Below, in pieces: positions 45,301 through 58,400 of a stretch of DNA of 64,000 nucleotides (position 1 is its first letter; each line of letters starts with the position of its first letter). The stretch is from positions 2,480,001-2,544,000 of the forward strand of contig OZ005702.1 in assembly GCA_963930775.1 (NCBI GenBank). Reading direction: 5' to 3'. A program made the position numbers and the translations under genes. The notes beneath the pieces were generated by a model, which saw only the letters and a program-made list of their open reading frames with translations, had not been told where the DNA came from and did not search any database. Origin of the DNA: Cliona cf. orientalis (Eukaryota > Porifera > Demospongiae > Clionaida > Clionaidae).

Positions 45301-46029
45301 AGTTTGAAAATGTCCAGCCATGCTGTACCTGCAGGCATATTCAATAAAATAATATTATTAAGTGTCTGTTAGTATACTGATTTAGCTACCTAAAGGAACA
45401 TGTAGCACTGCAATCTTTCGATGTAGTCCAAACAATCTTAATCGCTCTGTGTGAAGAGCTGTTGCTCACTTGAAGGAGTGAAAGCTACAAATTAATCATG
45501 ATAAAAAAGAGTTCTCATCATTAATTTTATAATGATCATACTAAATTAAATAATATTGTTATGTATTACATGTACCTGTTCTAACATACACTGTGTGCTG
45601 TTCCATTTTGGGTCGAGATGATCAAACCACCCCATGGGCTGCTGGCAGCTGCCAACATCTGCTACAATGGTAAATCCAGTGATGAATTTTGCTTCATTTG
45701 TACTAGTCAGCTCAACTGCAAAAATAATTATAATAAATTTTATCACAAATATTTTACCTCAACACTGACTAACTTTCATATTCCACAAGTTGTTCTCTTT
45801 CATTCAGTATCTGATTCAATGCCTCTGATTTTGAATTTAGTTTCTGTGTTGTTATCAGTTCGTATTCTCCCTCGATATTCATGCCATTTGATTCCCAGAA
45901 TTTCTCCAACAGCTGTTCACATGTCTTGCCTCCCACCTTGCTCTCCCTGGGAGTGATGGCCTGGGAGCTGGACTCTGCCACAAGCAGCAAGAGATAAAAC
46001 AGTGGTACCACCAACAAGCTCTTCAGCAT
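39036..46029 (-). CDS. Secreted YWTD-EGF-SMB-Ig-FN3 protein, paralogue of the adhesion GPCR ectodomain
   Basis: 26 exons join in phase to 1697 residues: 45774-46029, 45576-45715, 45390-45484, 45273-45328, 45074-45215, 44876-44982, 44642-44810, 44180-44586, 43958-44122, 43743-43895, 43556-43691, 43320-43444, 43103-43259, 42570-43039, 42350-42511, 42125-42286, 41752-42072, 41316-41672, 40970-41251, 40605-40910, 40301-40518, 40170-40224, 39821-40059, 39700-39754, 39440-39469 and 39036-39364. Order: signal peptide, unique N-terminus, YWTD propeller, EGF, somatomedin B, second propeller, EGF, somatomedin B, four Ig, two FN3, then a terminal Ig-like domain with [13 protein letters not shown] and [10 protein letters not shown]. 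There is no membrane helix and a stop closes the last exon. Ig3 lacks ten residues present in the GPCR. A 30-base exon ([11 protein letters not shown]) is a vestige of a third FN3 repeat. Ligand unknown. Confidence 0.85.
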
Positions 46030-47040
46030 TGCCTCAGTTGACAGTCCTCTATTGGGTAGCTATGTGAATAAGGGACTGACCATGAGCAGTGCAGAATTCA
46101 AACCCCTCCACTTTTATAGATTAGCCCTAGCTGTAAGGTATGCCAAGATAGAGGTAGGGCCATGCCCTTTGGTGGCTGCTGTATATGCATGTGGGCACAA
46201 TCTGCCTACACAAAACTAAACAATAACAATCGTGTGCAAGCAAGATTTCATGATATCAGCCTGCACATAAAATAAATGGATGAAGATACAGATTTACTTT
46301 CAGCATACAGTTACTGTAGAGCTGGTGTATGTGCACCAGGATGGTTTCCTTGCGGGTTGGGATTGGCTGTAGCAAATCAACACACAAACACTCGGAGCTT
46401 TCATGCAGGGGAGTTATCATTCCCAGTAGCCCTGAATATACAGTGTCCTTGTGCTCAAATTATCCTCAAAGGAGCAGCCCTGGATAAATCATCAATCAGC
46501 AGCTGGTCCAGGAGTTTTGTTTCTGATCATGTTATTGATCCATTGCATGCCAGGGCCTTAAGCCATCCTTATCTTAGTCAACCTTACTGTCATTATTATG
46601 AATTCATATAGAAGCATCTACTTCAATAGCTATGTATACTATATTTTCGAAGCTATATACCTATGGCTGACTGTCTTCTATTCATGGAAAAAATCATATG
46701 ATTTGACAGGAATATTGTATGGCTACATATATGCAGCTGCATGGTGTAATGAAATGTGGACTTAATGCATATGATTCCCTTTAAATTACCATCAGTGTTG
46801 CTCCTATTAAACTTGAATTAGGTATACATGCAGGTAACAAATTTCAGGTAAACACTGCATTACACCTCCGAAAGAATACAACTGATAGAATTCTACAAAG
46901 TGAAATTTCAGAATACTGCATCATGATACCTCCCCAAAATTATCAGTGTTGTACCAACAGTACTCTAAGATACTTCTTAAATATTATGCGGCTGCTCACA
47001 GCTCATAGAAAATCATGTAACAGTTATCAAAAACACCTGC
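39820..47040. repeat. Large duplication, distal copy
   Basis: Colinear with about 56150-62975, including introns, promoter and about 1 kb upstream. Ig2, Ig3 and Ig4 exons are almost identical in bases, while the propeller exons are more diverged. Confidence 0.85.
46111..46118 (-). promoter_or_regulatory. TATA box of the secreted paralogue
   Basis: TATAAAAG on the minus strand, 82 bases upstream of the ATG, within a block (TCTATAAAAG, then GGGGTTTGAATTCTGCA) conserved at 62064-62071. Confidence 0.65.
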
Positions 47041-49137
47041 TTGCAAGACACAAGGATAATACCTATTATCCTATGCTTTGCAATTTTACTATGATTATCA
47101 GCAGACTCTGTATGTGGTGCCCAAATTTCAGTCCTTTAGTCTTCATCTCCATTCTGTTTTTATTATGCATGTGCACATGAGAAGACATGGCAACCTCTCT
47201 TTCTGCCCTCTGGCTGGCAGAATGTACCTCTACATAATAGTTAGAGACTGACTCCAACGGATCTCTACACATTTTAAGATACCCAAAAGCTCTGGGCAGT
47301 ATATAGAGTCTAGTATCCCAAGCGCAGCGAGGGTGCTACTAAGGGCCTGAGGGTTTCTTAAAAAACATAGAGACCATTGGACAAGGTCTCTAACTCATTA
47401 TAGCAACTGTAACCATGACATTTAGCCTGGGGACTGGGCTACTGTTGCACTGTGCATCTTTCTTTGCACTTGGCAGCCCAGTAATAGACCTACCTCTCCT
47501 AGTATAGGAGGTCTATATTAATAAGTGAACTGAGAGGTCTCTAAGTGACCTCCAACTGACCAATCAGATTGCTATATTTGTTACAACTATATTCTAACTA
47601 ATGTGATGGTGTCCTTGGTCCAACAGACAACTAGCTAGCTAGTTTAAAATAAAAATATAGACATGACCATGGCTAATTTTTTTTTGTCTATAACAGTCCG
47701 TAACCCTAATATTTTGGTCTACTATAGAAAACCTAATAGCCAGTGGCTAACATGCGGAGTTTCCCTACAATTTAATAACTCATGGGTTCATTTGAACTTT
47801 GTGTGTGACCTAGTTCTAGTAGCAATAGGTGTGAAGAAGTTGGCTGACTTGATCTGGATACGAGCCCTTAATAACTTCCAATTTTCACAACTCCAACATC
47901 CTTACAAATTTTCAAGCAGTTTGTAGCTATCAAATTCATGGGGTTGCTTTATACTGTGGGTACATATTTGTATTAGCATTATTTATGTATCCATGCATAT
48001 TATCGTGCAAATAGCTAAACTTTAAAAAAGATGCTGAGATATTAGAGTTTGAGATTAGAAAGATGTACGTCTACCATCTCAGGTAATGTGACTGGACCCT
48101 AGTTTCTATAAAGCAACCCAAAAGCAACCCAATAAATTGAACTAGCTATTGTACATGATTAATAGTATGCTATAAGATAATACAATAGACTTAAATACGT
48201 ATTTAAATTACGCTTAAAGAATACAATGATGTTGCACTTGTAACAGAATGAGAAATTTTAAGGTCATTCCACAAAGAAATATTGAATGGGGCTAAAATGA
48301 ATAATAATGGGAGTTAGTGCAACAGATTAATAAAAGAGGATTATATTATTACGAATATTAGTAGGGACAGTATGGAAGCAGACAGGTGCATGAGGAAAAA
48401 AAACAACAAAAAACGTTAAACAGTTAATTAATTGATACCAAAATGGAAGTTTAAGCTGCACTTGCCTCTATACAAGTCGTGGTAAGTCTGTTTGAGATAA
48501 AAGGTATGCATATACCTATACAAGGAGTTCCAGGACTTTGTGCAGACTTTTAGAGCAATTCGGTAGCTGCTCAAGACTGTCCTATGTGGTATCATATAGC
48601 TGTATATTCCGACTTAAAGTTTTTAATAATATTATTACATAAACATCACAACTAGATATATGTGCATGTCTGTTCAGTTTCAGAGTCATCCTCCATAGAA
48701 CTAGGACATCACCATACCTATTTACTTGAGGCAATCAAGCCCAATATCCTAAAAGAAGTTAGTGACACTACCGTTGAAAATGCAGGTCTGGACTGAATTT
48801 GACTTAGAGATGGCTATAGAACCATTGTATAAGGACTAGAATGGGCCAAGGATTTCGACTTATGATTATGTCGCCTATGATTATGCATACGAGTGGGTTG
48901 GCTGGAGGCCTTTCTTCCCCTTGCAGATTACAAGTTTTCCAAAGATTATTTGCTTCACAACTACAGTAGCTATCAGTCTATTACAAGAAATTTACATGAT
49001 GCAAAGAATAATCACTAGCTATGAGCACACTTAATAGTAGTTGCTAGCTAGCTGTACTAGTTAGCTCTAAGAGCTGAAAATGTACAAGTAATAGTACATG
49101 TATAGTCAAGAAAAGTGTGTGAAGTTTATCTCGACAG
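47041..49137. other. Intergenic, about 2.1 kb
   Basis: No supported gene. 47990-48070 (CGTGCAAATAGCTAAA..., GATGCTGAGATATT) reappears in inverted orientation at about 62985-63055, marking a rearranged edge of the large duplication. The short ORFs have no conserved counterpart in the other copy. Confidence 0.55.
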
Positions 49138-49143
49138 TTTATT
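49138..49143 (-). terminator. Polyadenylation signal of the adhesion GPCR
   Basis: AATAAA on the minus strand only three bases past the stop codon, implying a very short 3' UTR. Confidence 0.5.
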
Positions 49144-49145
49144 TT

Positions 49146-52100
49146 TCATTCATCCATTAATTCTTTTTGTGATTTTTCTTCTGGTGAATCTCCTTTATCC
49201 AAATTATCTTCTTCCTGTGAAAACTCTTTGTCTTTCTCCTTTGGAGATTCTTTTTCCTGTAAAGGTTCTTTTTCTTCCTCCCCTGGACATGCTACGGTGA
49301 CGTACAGATTGCTTTCAGCAACTGCTTGTTTTTCGAAATATATATTAGCTGGAGCAGAAGCATCTTTCTTAGAAGGTAAGGTTAAAAGGTCTGAGGAGTT
49401 TCCACCAGTACGTCCTGATTCAGAGGCAAGAAAAGAAGATAGGATGGTGCTCAGATGTGACTTGGTTCCAAGAGTTGTAAACCACTTTTTCCAAAGTTTA
49501 CGAATGTCTTGATTGCGGACTCCATGAAGAAAGAAGATGAGGACTCCCTGGACACCAACAAAGATGGAGAAAAGAATCTGAAAGGTAAGGCTAAACTCTT
49601 TCACTGGAACACTCGTAGCAGCTAATCCAAGGGTCCAACCGAGACCAAACATCACAGCAAGGATGGCAGCGACGGTGAACTTTGCTTTATAGGCTTTTAT
49701 CTTGGAACGAATGTCCTTGACAATGACTCCTTGACTTCGACAACAGAGTGATATCATAATAAGAATAAACATTATCCAGTTAAAGATATAGATCACTAAA
49801 AAGGGCAGGATCATTCCAAACCAAAATGGCCACTGCGTTGCTCGACAACTGTGTGCATTAAAAATTGATAAGTAGTACTTACTGCGATTAAGTGTCTGGG
49901 TACGCACTTACTAGAAAGGACTGATGTAGTACTTTGAACCAGCAGCAGCACATACCACCACAACGAGCAGAGGAATCACTGCAAAGAGAAGGAAGTTTGA
50001 TTAGGTATGTAGCTAATACAGGAGAGTTGAATCATTTCCTCCTTACTCCAAGTTGGTAGGCTAGCTTTTAGCGCATAATTTGAAGTAACTGAATGCATTC
50101 CCAGGACCTTAACAAGCTTGATGTAGAGCCACACTGCCTCAACAGCAGTCCAGCCAAAGAACACAAGAAGGAAGTAGTGCAGCAGGGCAGAGCTGATGCC
50201 ACACAGGATAGGAATGGTTGTGACATGACCACCAATGAGGAAAAAGATATAGACTCCCATCAATGCCAGGCTCAGGTTGATCAGAATTTTACCATGAATA
50301 CTGGCTCGCTGCTTCCTATTATAGTGTTAAAGTATTGATTAGTCAATGGTGTAGTTTGAACGGCTAATCAATGATTCAGAATCTCACTTTTCAGCAAGAT
50401 AAGAGACAGTAAAGATAGTGAGACACAGGAGAGAGGCAATCAAACCAACGTAAGTGATGACAGAGAGAGCTATAGCTGCTTCTTCAGAGGCTGGTGCCTT
50501 TGGATTTAAGTCCTGAAATTTGATATGCATAAATATAAGCCAGTTGTCTAACCACTACTAGTAAGTCAATACTCACAAACAATATTCCAAAATGAGCCAG
50601 TTGAGTGCAGCTGCAAGTCCTCTCATTGCCATTCTGGAGCAACTCCTTACATCCTGATGATGACCATGCTCCAAATTGATCTTTGTCTGCATGTCATTTC
50701 ATAACAGTTAGTTTGTGAGTTGCTTTGCACTTACCTTGATCCCACATTGCACACACACCACTAAGTGACTTTTCTTCAACCTAAACCAATATTAAAATTT
50801 AAATATGATGCTGGTAGACTGTCTAAAATAACAATGTTGCTATGCCTTAGGGTTGATTTGGAAAGTGGTTTGAACTGGGGTATTCAGAGCTGTGTTGTCA
50901 GTATCTCTTAATCTAGCTGCCACAATAATGGAGCCTATCTTTAGATGACTTTGATTAATGTTCTGAAATAAAGTATCCAATAGAAATACAGAATAACTCA
51001 GCCTGTGTGCTGTAATATTAAGGGATGTTGAGGTCGAATTGCAAACTGAAGAGTTGAAACACTCGAGAAGATCTTCTGGTAGCTGTATTGATGCTGTTGC
51101 ACCAGTTACAGTATCCATAACCATATCACTAGTAACAAGATCACGTTCTTCAATATTCTGCCCCAGTCTCATTGATTCCTCCAAGTCAATACTGAATATT
51201 TGTCCCTGGTATTCTGCTGGATCAAGTGTTTGTACTTGTAATGCAAATGCCTTAAATGCAAATACTGTTTGGTTTGAAGTGTCGTTGGAGATCTCAACTC
51301 TATCCAAAAACTTCTCAAGGCTTTCTAGAAGTCTGAAAGAGGCACAGAAAATAAATTATGTTTTGTAATAATGTGTTAATACCTTGATGATGAATGTATT
51401 TCTCTTTGGCTCATAAGTACAACTTCTGAATCAGCCTGCTGTATGTTGTCAATTGCTTGAAGATAAATTTCTCTCACCTACATTAATTTTAAACATCAAT
51501 TATCATCCAGAAATATGATGTTATTTCACCTTGGAGTTGGAAAGAGCTTCTTCAGCGAGAACATCTATCACTATACTAGTAACGGTTGAAATATCTGCTG
51601 GTGACAGTTGCTCAGGTTTAGATGTCACTTCAATGGCTACTTCACCAGCTACACCAGCATTCCGAGTCTACCCAGTATGCAGGATAAATTAATGCAGCAA
51701 TTCCATGATCGAATTCTTATTCTAGCTGCTTCACATAGACGTCTTGTAATCTCTGAGTTGAGAGCACTACAGCTGGTAATGTCTGCAGCTGTGTCCCACC
51801 TTGCTCCCTGAGAGTATGTCCCACCACAGTATCGAAGTGCCCTGCCGGCTAATGAGCCAGCAAACTCAGCACATGGACAAGAGACATTCACTTCCACATC
51901 CAACTCAGTCTCTGGCCAGTCAATGCCCATAAACGTTTCTTTATCACAGCCATCTAGCAGAATGCATTAATAATTATTTAAATCTCCATCTGGTGTGACA
52001 ATAAGTTTATATGCCTTCACATGTATACACAATACGTACCATATCTTGAAATTCCTATCACTTGAATTTGATAAGAGAGTAAAGCCGCCCGGAGACTTTC

Positions 52101-52438
52101 TCGTATTTTAAAGCTTTGCATCGTGAATGGAGGAGTTGGTGCAATGGGATTAAGACAATTGTCCATGTTTGGCTGCTCATTAACCACTGTTATCAAAATA
52201 GTTGCCCCCAAGCTGTGAAGAACAATCATTAAACAACTGTATTAGTTGTGACCATAATTGTTGTACCTTGTTTCATGTAAGAGTAATACTTCATGGATGG
52301 AGGCGGAAGAATTAGGAAAATTACTTTTTGTAATAGATTCCAGCATCTGTTCACAGAATCATTATTGCTGAGTACAATACCGATACAAAATTAATACCTC
52401 TTCCAATGTTGCATTTACTGTCAATAAATTCAGCTGGA
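49146..52438 (-). other. Block: linker, HRM, GAIN, GPS, seven helices and tail
   Basis: Exons 52398-52438, 52267-52346, 52040-52212, 51735-51953 (HRM: VSCPC...LRYCGG...[12 protein letters not shown]), 51530-51648, 51383-51477, 50846-51332 (GAIN), 50735-50780 and 50577-50686 (GPS: VCAMWD...WSSSGC...[13 protein letters not shown]), 50388-50512 (TM1), 50047-50315 (TM2-TM3), 49912-49978 (TM4) and 49146-49848 (TM5-TM7 and tail). The TM4 entry [18 protein letters not shown] and TM6 [10 protein letters not shown] are family-B/adhesion GPCR hallmarks. The intron 50781-50845 has a GC donor. Confidence 0.85.
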
Positions 52439-55400
52439 CTGAGTACTGCAAAATGCCTGTAAATCATCAAATTTATGCATAAGGTTTTACCTATCATTTG
52501 TATTGCCCGTAATATCATCCTACCTTGGATATCTAACTTGGCTGGTTGTGACTCTATCCCTCCTTCACTATTGATAGCTTTGCAGGTGTAGTTTCCTCTG
52601 TCACGAGGCGAAAGCTCAGGGATGTACAACACAGATCTTGTCTCTCCAGGAACCAATACATCGTCCTTGTACCACTCATAGCTAGGAGCTGGGTGACCCT
52701 CGGCTGTGCAGGTCAGACTAACAGAAGTGGCTAAATCTGTCACAGTATTCTCTGGGGGCTGCCTTATCTCAGGAGATATCACCTCAGTTTGTGGAACTGT
52801 ATCGCATATGGTGGGATAGAAACATCACTGTGAATATCTAAATAGCATTTACCTTCTTCTTCACAGTTGATGCCTTGGTAAGTTCCTTTGCACCTGCAAG
52901 TGTAACCTTTCAAATGATCGTAACATACAGCCCCATTTTGACATGGAGTGTTCCCGTGATCATCAATTTTGCACTCATTGTGAACTACACAGGAGGACCA
53001 ATGGTATATGAACATCACTATTATGACAATGTTAACTCACCTGCTACACTGACTGAAAAATTAACAGATACGGCTTGTTTAAATACGTCACTGACTGCCT
53101 CACAGATATACTGGCCACTGTCAGTTTGCAGAACATTTCTAACTACCAGGGTGCTCTGTAAGGTTGGTCCATTAAAGCCATTAGACTCATAGTGCTGGGA
53201 AATGCTTCTCTTGGATCCAGACATAGCAAGCACATTTTTAACTCCTTCAATGGTTCTAATTAGCCATGTGATATTTGCAGGGGGATTGGCTGTGACGTTG
53301 CACTCAATACTAAGAGTATCCAGTTCTTCAGGAGTGTTGCTGCTTCCTTGAATGTGTAGATTTGGGGGTACTGCATTATAGTAATAATATGAATGCACAG
53401 GAGTGCAAAACCCTCACCGCTACACGCATGCATGACTCATGCACATGTAGATCTATAGTAGCTAGCATATCTCAGTGTGTCTGCCTGCTCAATATAAGGA
53501 GTATTGAACTAGATACATACTACCATATTATTATGATGGTATAGTATGTATCTAGTTTGATACTATTATACTACAACATATCCTGCACCTGAGGTACTCC
53601 AGTTTTCTTCAGAGTCAGTGCATGATATAGGATAGGGGGAAGGCACCTGCCTATGTCACTATAATAACTGAAAGCCTCTGTGACTACTTAAACTCAATTA
53701 TGCACTTGAGAGCCACTGCCTGTTTAGCTACACTGTCACTGCATTGACAACCGTGACCAGCAAGGCACAGAATGGCAACCACAGCTGCACACTATTATAC
53801 CACTGGGCAGGATTTAACGTGACCACTCTTCCTTGATGCCTGGTAATCCTCAGATGCGTACTTTCTCTCAGACGACCCTTACCATACGGACGGACGGACG
53901 GACAAAAATCGCCAAACGATTGCAGTAACCCTCCGCCTACGCTTTGCGGCGAGGGTTAATAATATTATGAGGTGGAGTACCTCGGAGTATTATGATAATA
54001 ACTTACTTAACACATTCAGGCTGCTTTCAGCTTGAATCATATCACTGCCACCCATAACAATGCAAGTATAGACTCCAGTATGCTTCCAGTGAACACTTTC
54101 AATGATCAAGTTAACATTGTTTGATGATATAAATTCAATGGAGTATTCTGATGAGAGTGATACATTTTCTTTAACAATTTGTATTGGAGTAAAACCTTTT
54201 TTGGTAAAGTTCCATGCAAATGAGGAATTGAAAATTGTCAAGGAAGTAACTGAGCATTCAAGTTCTAGTGTTTCTGATTTAACAATGGAATGATTTTGTG
54301 GATGAACCAAAAAATACACTTCTGTAGGTCCTATATAGATTGAGAAGATTATTAATTTTATGAAAAATTTACAGAGCTCAAACTAACAGTACCTAGTGAC
54401 TTTAACTGGCTAAACTTCCCATGGTGCTCACTTGAAACCACTCCAAGCTGTATAAAGGTCACTAATGATTATGGAACAACTGGTAATATTTTATTACCAA
54501 CCTGTACGTAAGTTAAACCACCCTTAAATGCTTCATTAAGATTATCAAGATTGTAAAATGTAGCAGAGGCATCAAGGGATTCAGTCACATTCTCATTAGT
54601 GGCCGAGTTGATAAATTGAATCTCATATCCAGTGATATCTTCACAGGAGATGTTAGGAGCATTGCGCCATACCACTAGGTCATGGGATGTTTGAATATCA
54701 ACTGGTGGAGGCAGAGGCCTTGATACTGGTTGGTGACATTCTGCACAGATGTCATATTATTAATACCATGCACTCATATAGTGGCACTCATTGCAGAGTA
54801 CCTAGTGATTTAGGTTGGCTAAACAGGCCCATATATTCACTTGAAAGCACACTAATCTGTATGAAACATCAATGACAATTTATTTAGTATGGATGTAGTC
54901 TAACCTGTACAAAAGTTGTTTCTTTTTTAAGAGTTTCATTAAGCCCATCTAAGCTGTAAAAAGTAGCTGAGGCATTTAAGTAATCTCTGATTATGATTTC
55001 CTCATCATTGGTAGCTGAGTCATTCAGAAGTATCATATATCCAGTGATATCGTCATAGGAGATGTTAGGAGCATTGCGCCACACCACTAGATCACAGGAT
55101 GTTTGAATTTCAACTGGTGGAGGTAGAGGCTCTGATACTGGTTGGTGACATTCTGCAAAGATGCATCGAATCTCTATAATTATTACTAATTTTTTCATGT
55201 AGTGACACTCATATTACAGAGTACATAATGACTATGGGTGATACCTAGTGATTTAGGTTGGCTGAACAGGCCAGGGTGCTCACTTGATAACACACGAATC
55301 TGTACGTAACATTAAATCAGAATATTTATTAGACTTTATGAAAAACTCAGTCCATGCAACCTGAACAAAAGTTGATTCACTTCGAAATGTTTCATTAATC

Positions 55401-58400
55401 CAATCTAAGCTGTAGAAAGTAGTTGAGGCATTTGAGTAGCCACTAATTATGACTTCCTCATCATTGGTAGCTGAGTTGATCAATTGAATCTCATATCCAA
55501 TGATATCCTCATAGGAGATATTAGGAGCATTGCGCCACACCACTAGGTCACAGGATGTTTGAATATCAACTGGTGGAGGTAGTGGAAGGACTGTGCGACA
55601 TCCTGAGTATGAAATACTTAAGATAGAATCTAAGAGCAGCACTTTGGCTGTCACTCAAAGCCATAATGATTGTACAGTTATCCAGTGCAGGAGAACAAAT
55701 TTTTATTACCTAGTGACTTGTGTGGGCTCAACACTCCCGGAAGATGTTCACTTGAGACCACACGAATCTGCATGCAACAGAGACAAAACTTAAAAATAAT
55801 GCAATCCCAGCTGTATGATGATTACCTGTATCAAAGTTGATTCATGTTTAAGTGTTTCATCCTCTAGTTTATCTAGGCTATAGAATGTAGCGGAGGCATC
55901 CAGGCTGATGTTGACTTCCTCTTTTGTAGCTGAGTTGATCAAGAATTGAATCTCATATCCAGTGATCTCCTCGTAGGAGATGTTAGGAGCATTGCGCCAC
56001 ACTACTAGATCACAGGATGTTTGAATGTCAACTGGTGGTGGTAGTGGAAGTACTGTGCGACACCCTGAGTAAAAAAGTAGAATCTAAGAGCTGCAGCAAT
56101 TCGGCTGTCTCTCAAAGCCAATAATAATGCTGCTAATAAGATCATATAGTTACCTAGTGACTTGTGTGGGCTCAACAGTCCAAGATAGTTACCTGAGACC
56201 ACACGAATCTGCATGCAACAAACACAAAAACTTAAAATTATTGCATGCAATCCCAGCTGTATCATGACTACCTGTATCATAGTCGCTTCATGTTTAAGTG
56301 TTTCATCCTCTAGTTTATCTAGGCTATAGAATGTAGCAGAGGCATCCAGGCTGATGTTGACTTCCTCATTTGTAGCCATGTTGATCAATTTAATCTCATA
56401 TCCTGTAATGTCTTCATAGGTGATGTTATCAGCATTACGCCAAATTATAAGGCTGCAGAATGTCTGTATATCAACTGGTGCTGGTGGAAGTTCTATGGAT
56501 TTAATTGAAATTGTCACGCTGAGACTATTAAAATAGTACAGGGTTAGCTGAACCTCACCAGTGACATTAATAGTGAAGTAAGCAGAAACTGGGCTGGGTA
56601 ATAAATTATTTTCAGCAGTGCAGACGTAGTCTCCACCATCATTGACAGTGATATTTCTTACAGTGAGAATGCTAGTTGAGGTTGGTTCATCAGTAGAATC
56701 GAACTGGTTGGTGATGGATATCCTTGAGTCATTGAGTACTTCATTATCTCTGGTCCATTCAAAGATTGCAGGAGGATTAGCAACAACTCTACACTCAATG
56801 ATGAGGGTTTGTTGTTCATCTGGTGTGGCAGTGTTTCCACTTATTTCTACTTCACTTGCAGGTACTGAAGATCAATAACAATGAGACATGCTTCATATTA
56901 TCATGTTGTATCTTAGTTTGTTCTACTAAAAGTAACTTACTCAGTACATCCAAACTGGCCTCTGCTTCAATCTGATTATTTTCTGTAGATATTAAGCATC
57001 GATATACACCTTCATAAGTCCAATTCACAGCATTAATTATCAGCGACAAGCTGTTTTCTCCAGGAATCAAGTCTACAAAGGTGCTGTTCTCATCAACTAT
57101 TTCAGAGTGCATTGATCCCTTCCTTGTGAAGGTCCACATGATAGTTGGTTCGAGAGTAGAGCAGGCAGAACACGGAAATTCCACAAAGTTTCCATCCACA
57201 GCTATTTGGTCTTCAGGCATTGTGATGAATACTAGCACTTCTGTACTTTGACCTACCATCAAATACAAGACACAGCTTGTTATATACTACGTAGTAATAA
57301 ATAATGAGTCTGTACCTTCCACCAGACATTTACTTCCCTTGAAGGTGCGTATACAGTTGCAATGACCTGTCTTGATAAGAGAGAAATTTAAGGACACTGC
57401 ATCTCCTACATTGTTATCAGCCACACACATATAATCATTGCTCCCTGTTGCACTAATGATAAGGGTGCTCAGTGATATTGGTGCTGTGTCAGCAGTGAAT
57501 CGATGTGTGATAGATGAACTTGAAGTATTAGTCAGCTCATCAACTTCGTCATTGGTGTTATACCAGGCAATGATAGCAGGAGGATTAGCATTGACACTGC
57601 ACATGATGGTGAAAGTTGTTAGTCCTCCATTGATGCTTATGTCCCCAGCTATATCAATCTCACTTGCTGGAACTATAGAGAATGAAAAGGAAGAGCTAAA
57701 TGTGAATAATACAAGCATAAAGTGTTGCCTATGCTATATGTATTTACCCAGTACATTCAGTGCGGCGTCTGTATGAATTGTGTTTCTGTCAGTAGATACA
57801 CTGCACCGATAAGAGCCTTCTTGTACCCACTGGGCTTCTCTGATTATCAGAACCTGGTTTCTTTCCCCAAGTTTAACAAAATAACCAAGAGTTAGTGGAT
57901 TATGTCCATCAACTATCAGTTGTGAATGTCCCTTCCTAGTGAATGTCCAGATGAAGTTTGGTGTGATTGTTGAACGAACAAAGCACTGTAGTTCCACCCT
58001 TTCGTGTTGTAAAATGGTCTGATTGAGGGGTCTCTTGACAAACCCAAGTGGAGTAGGTCGAGCAGGTGCTGTATCATGAATTGCTTATGAATTTTCTTGT
58101 ATTAATAAACTGTATTTGTTACCTAGTGTTTTATTGAACACTCGTCTAGCACACATCAATGTACTTGCATCAGAGCAACAGTCATCAAAGATGTGGCACA
58201 GACTATCACAGTAGCAATTGGGGGGTTCTCCCCTACAGGGTCCCGTAACACAGCAACTACTGTAACCAGCAGCCAAGCATGAACCTATAGTCAGCATATT
58301 GGTATAAATAGAAGTTAGCCAATCTAGCTATATTCTACCTTGGATATCTTCAGGTTGTTGTGTATTGGGAGTACAATCTCTTTTGTTTGATAGCAGTCGT

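Larger units (their letters stand above)
52524..54330 (-). other. Block: Ig, Ig, EGF, Ig
   Basis: Exons 54007-54330 (LECSV...FAWNF...YTCIV), 53041-53370 (IECNV...ITWLI...YICEA), 52853-52984 (EGF: NECKID...[18 protein letters not shown]...GINC) and 52524-52796 (LTCTA...YEWYK...YTCKA). The intron between the two Ig exons is 636 bases, far longer than its neighbours, and carries a palindrome and a dispersed repeat. This block has no counterpart in the secreted paralogue. Confidence 0.85.

Noticed and set aside
46276..46611. 111-residue plus-strand ORF upstream of the secreted gene
   Set aside because: The duplicated counterpart near 62.3 kb is frame-disrupted with different residues, so there is no coding constraint.
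51649..51735. Read-through of the HRM exon to 51649
   Set aside because: Staying in that frame reaches a stop; an intron 51649-51734 (GTGAAG to GTGTAG) restores phase with the GAIN region.
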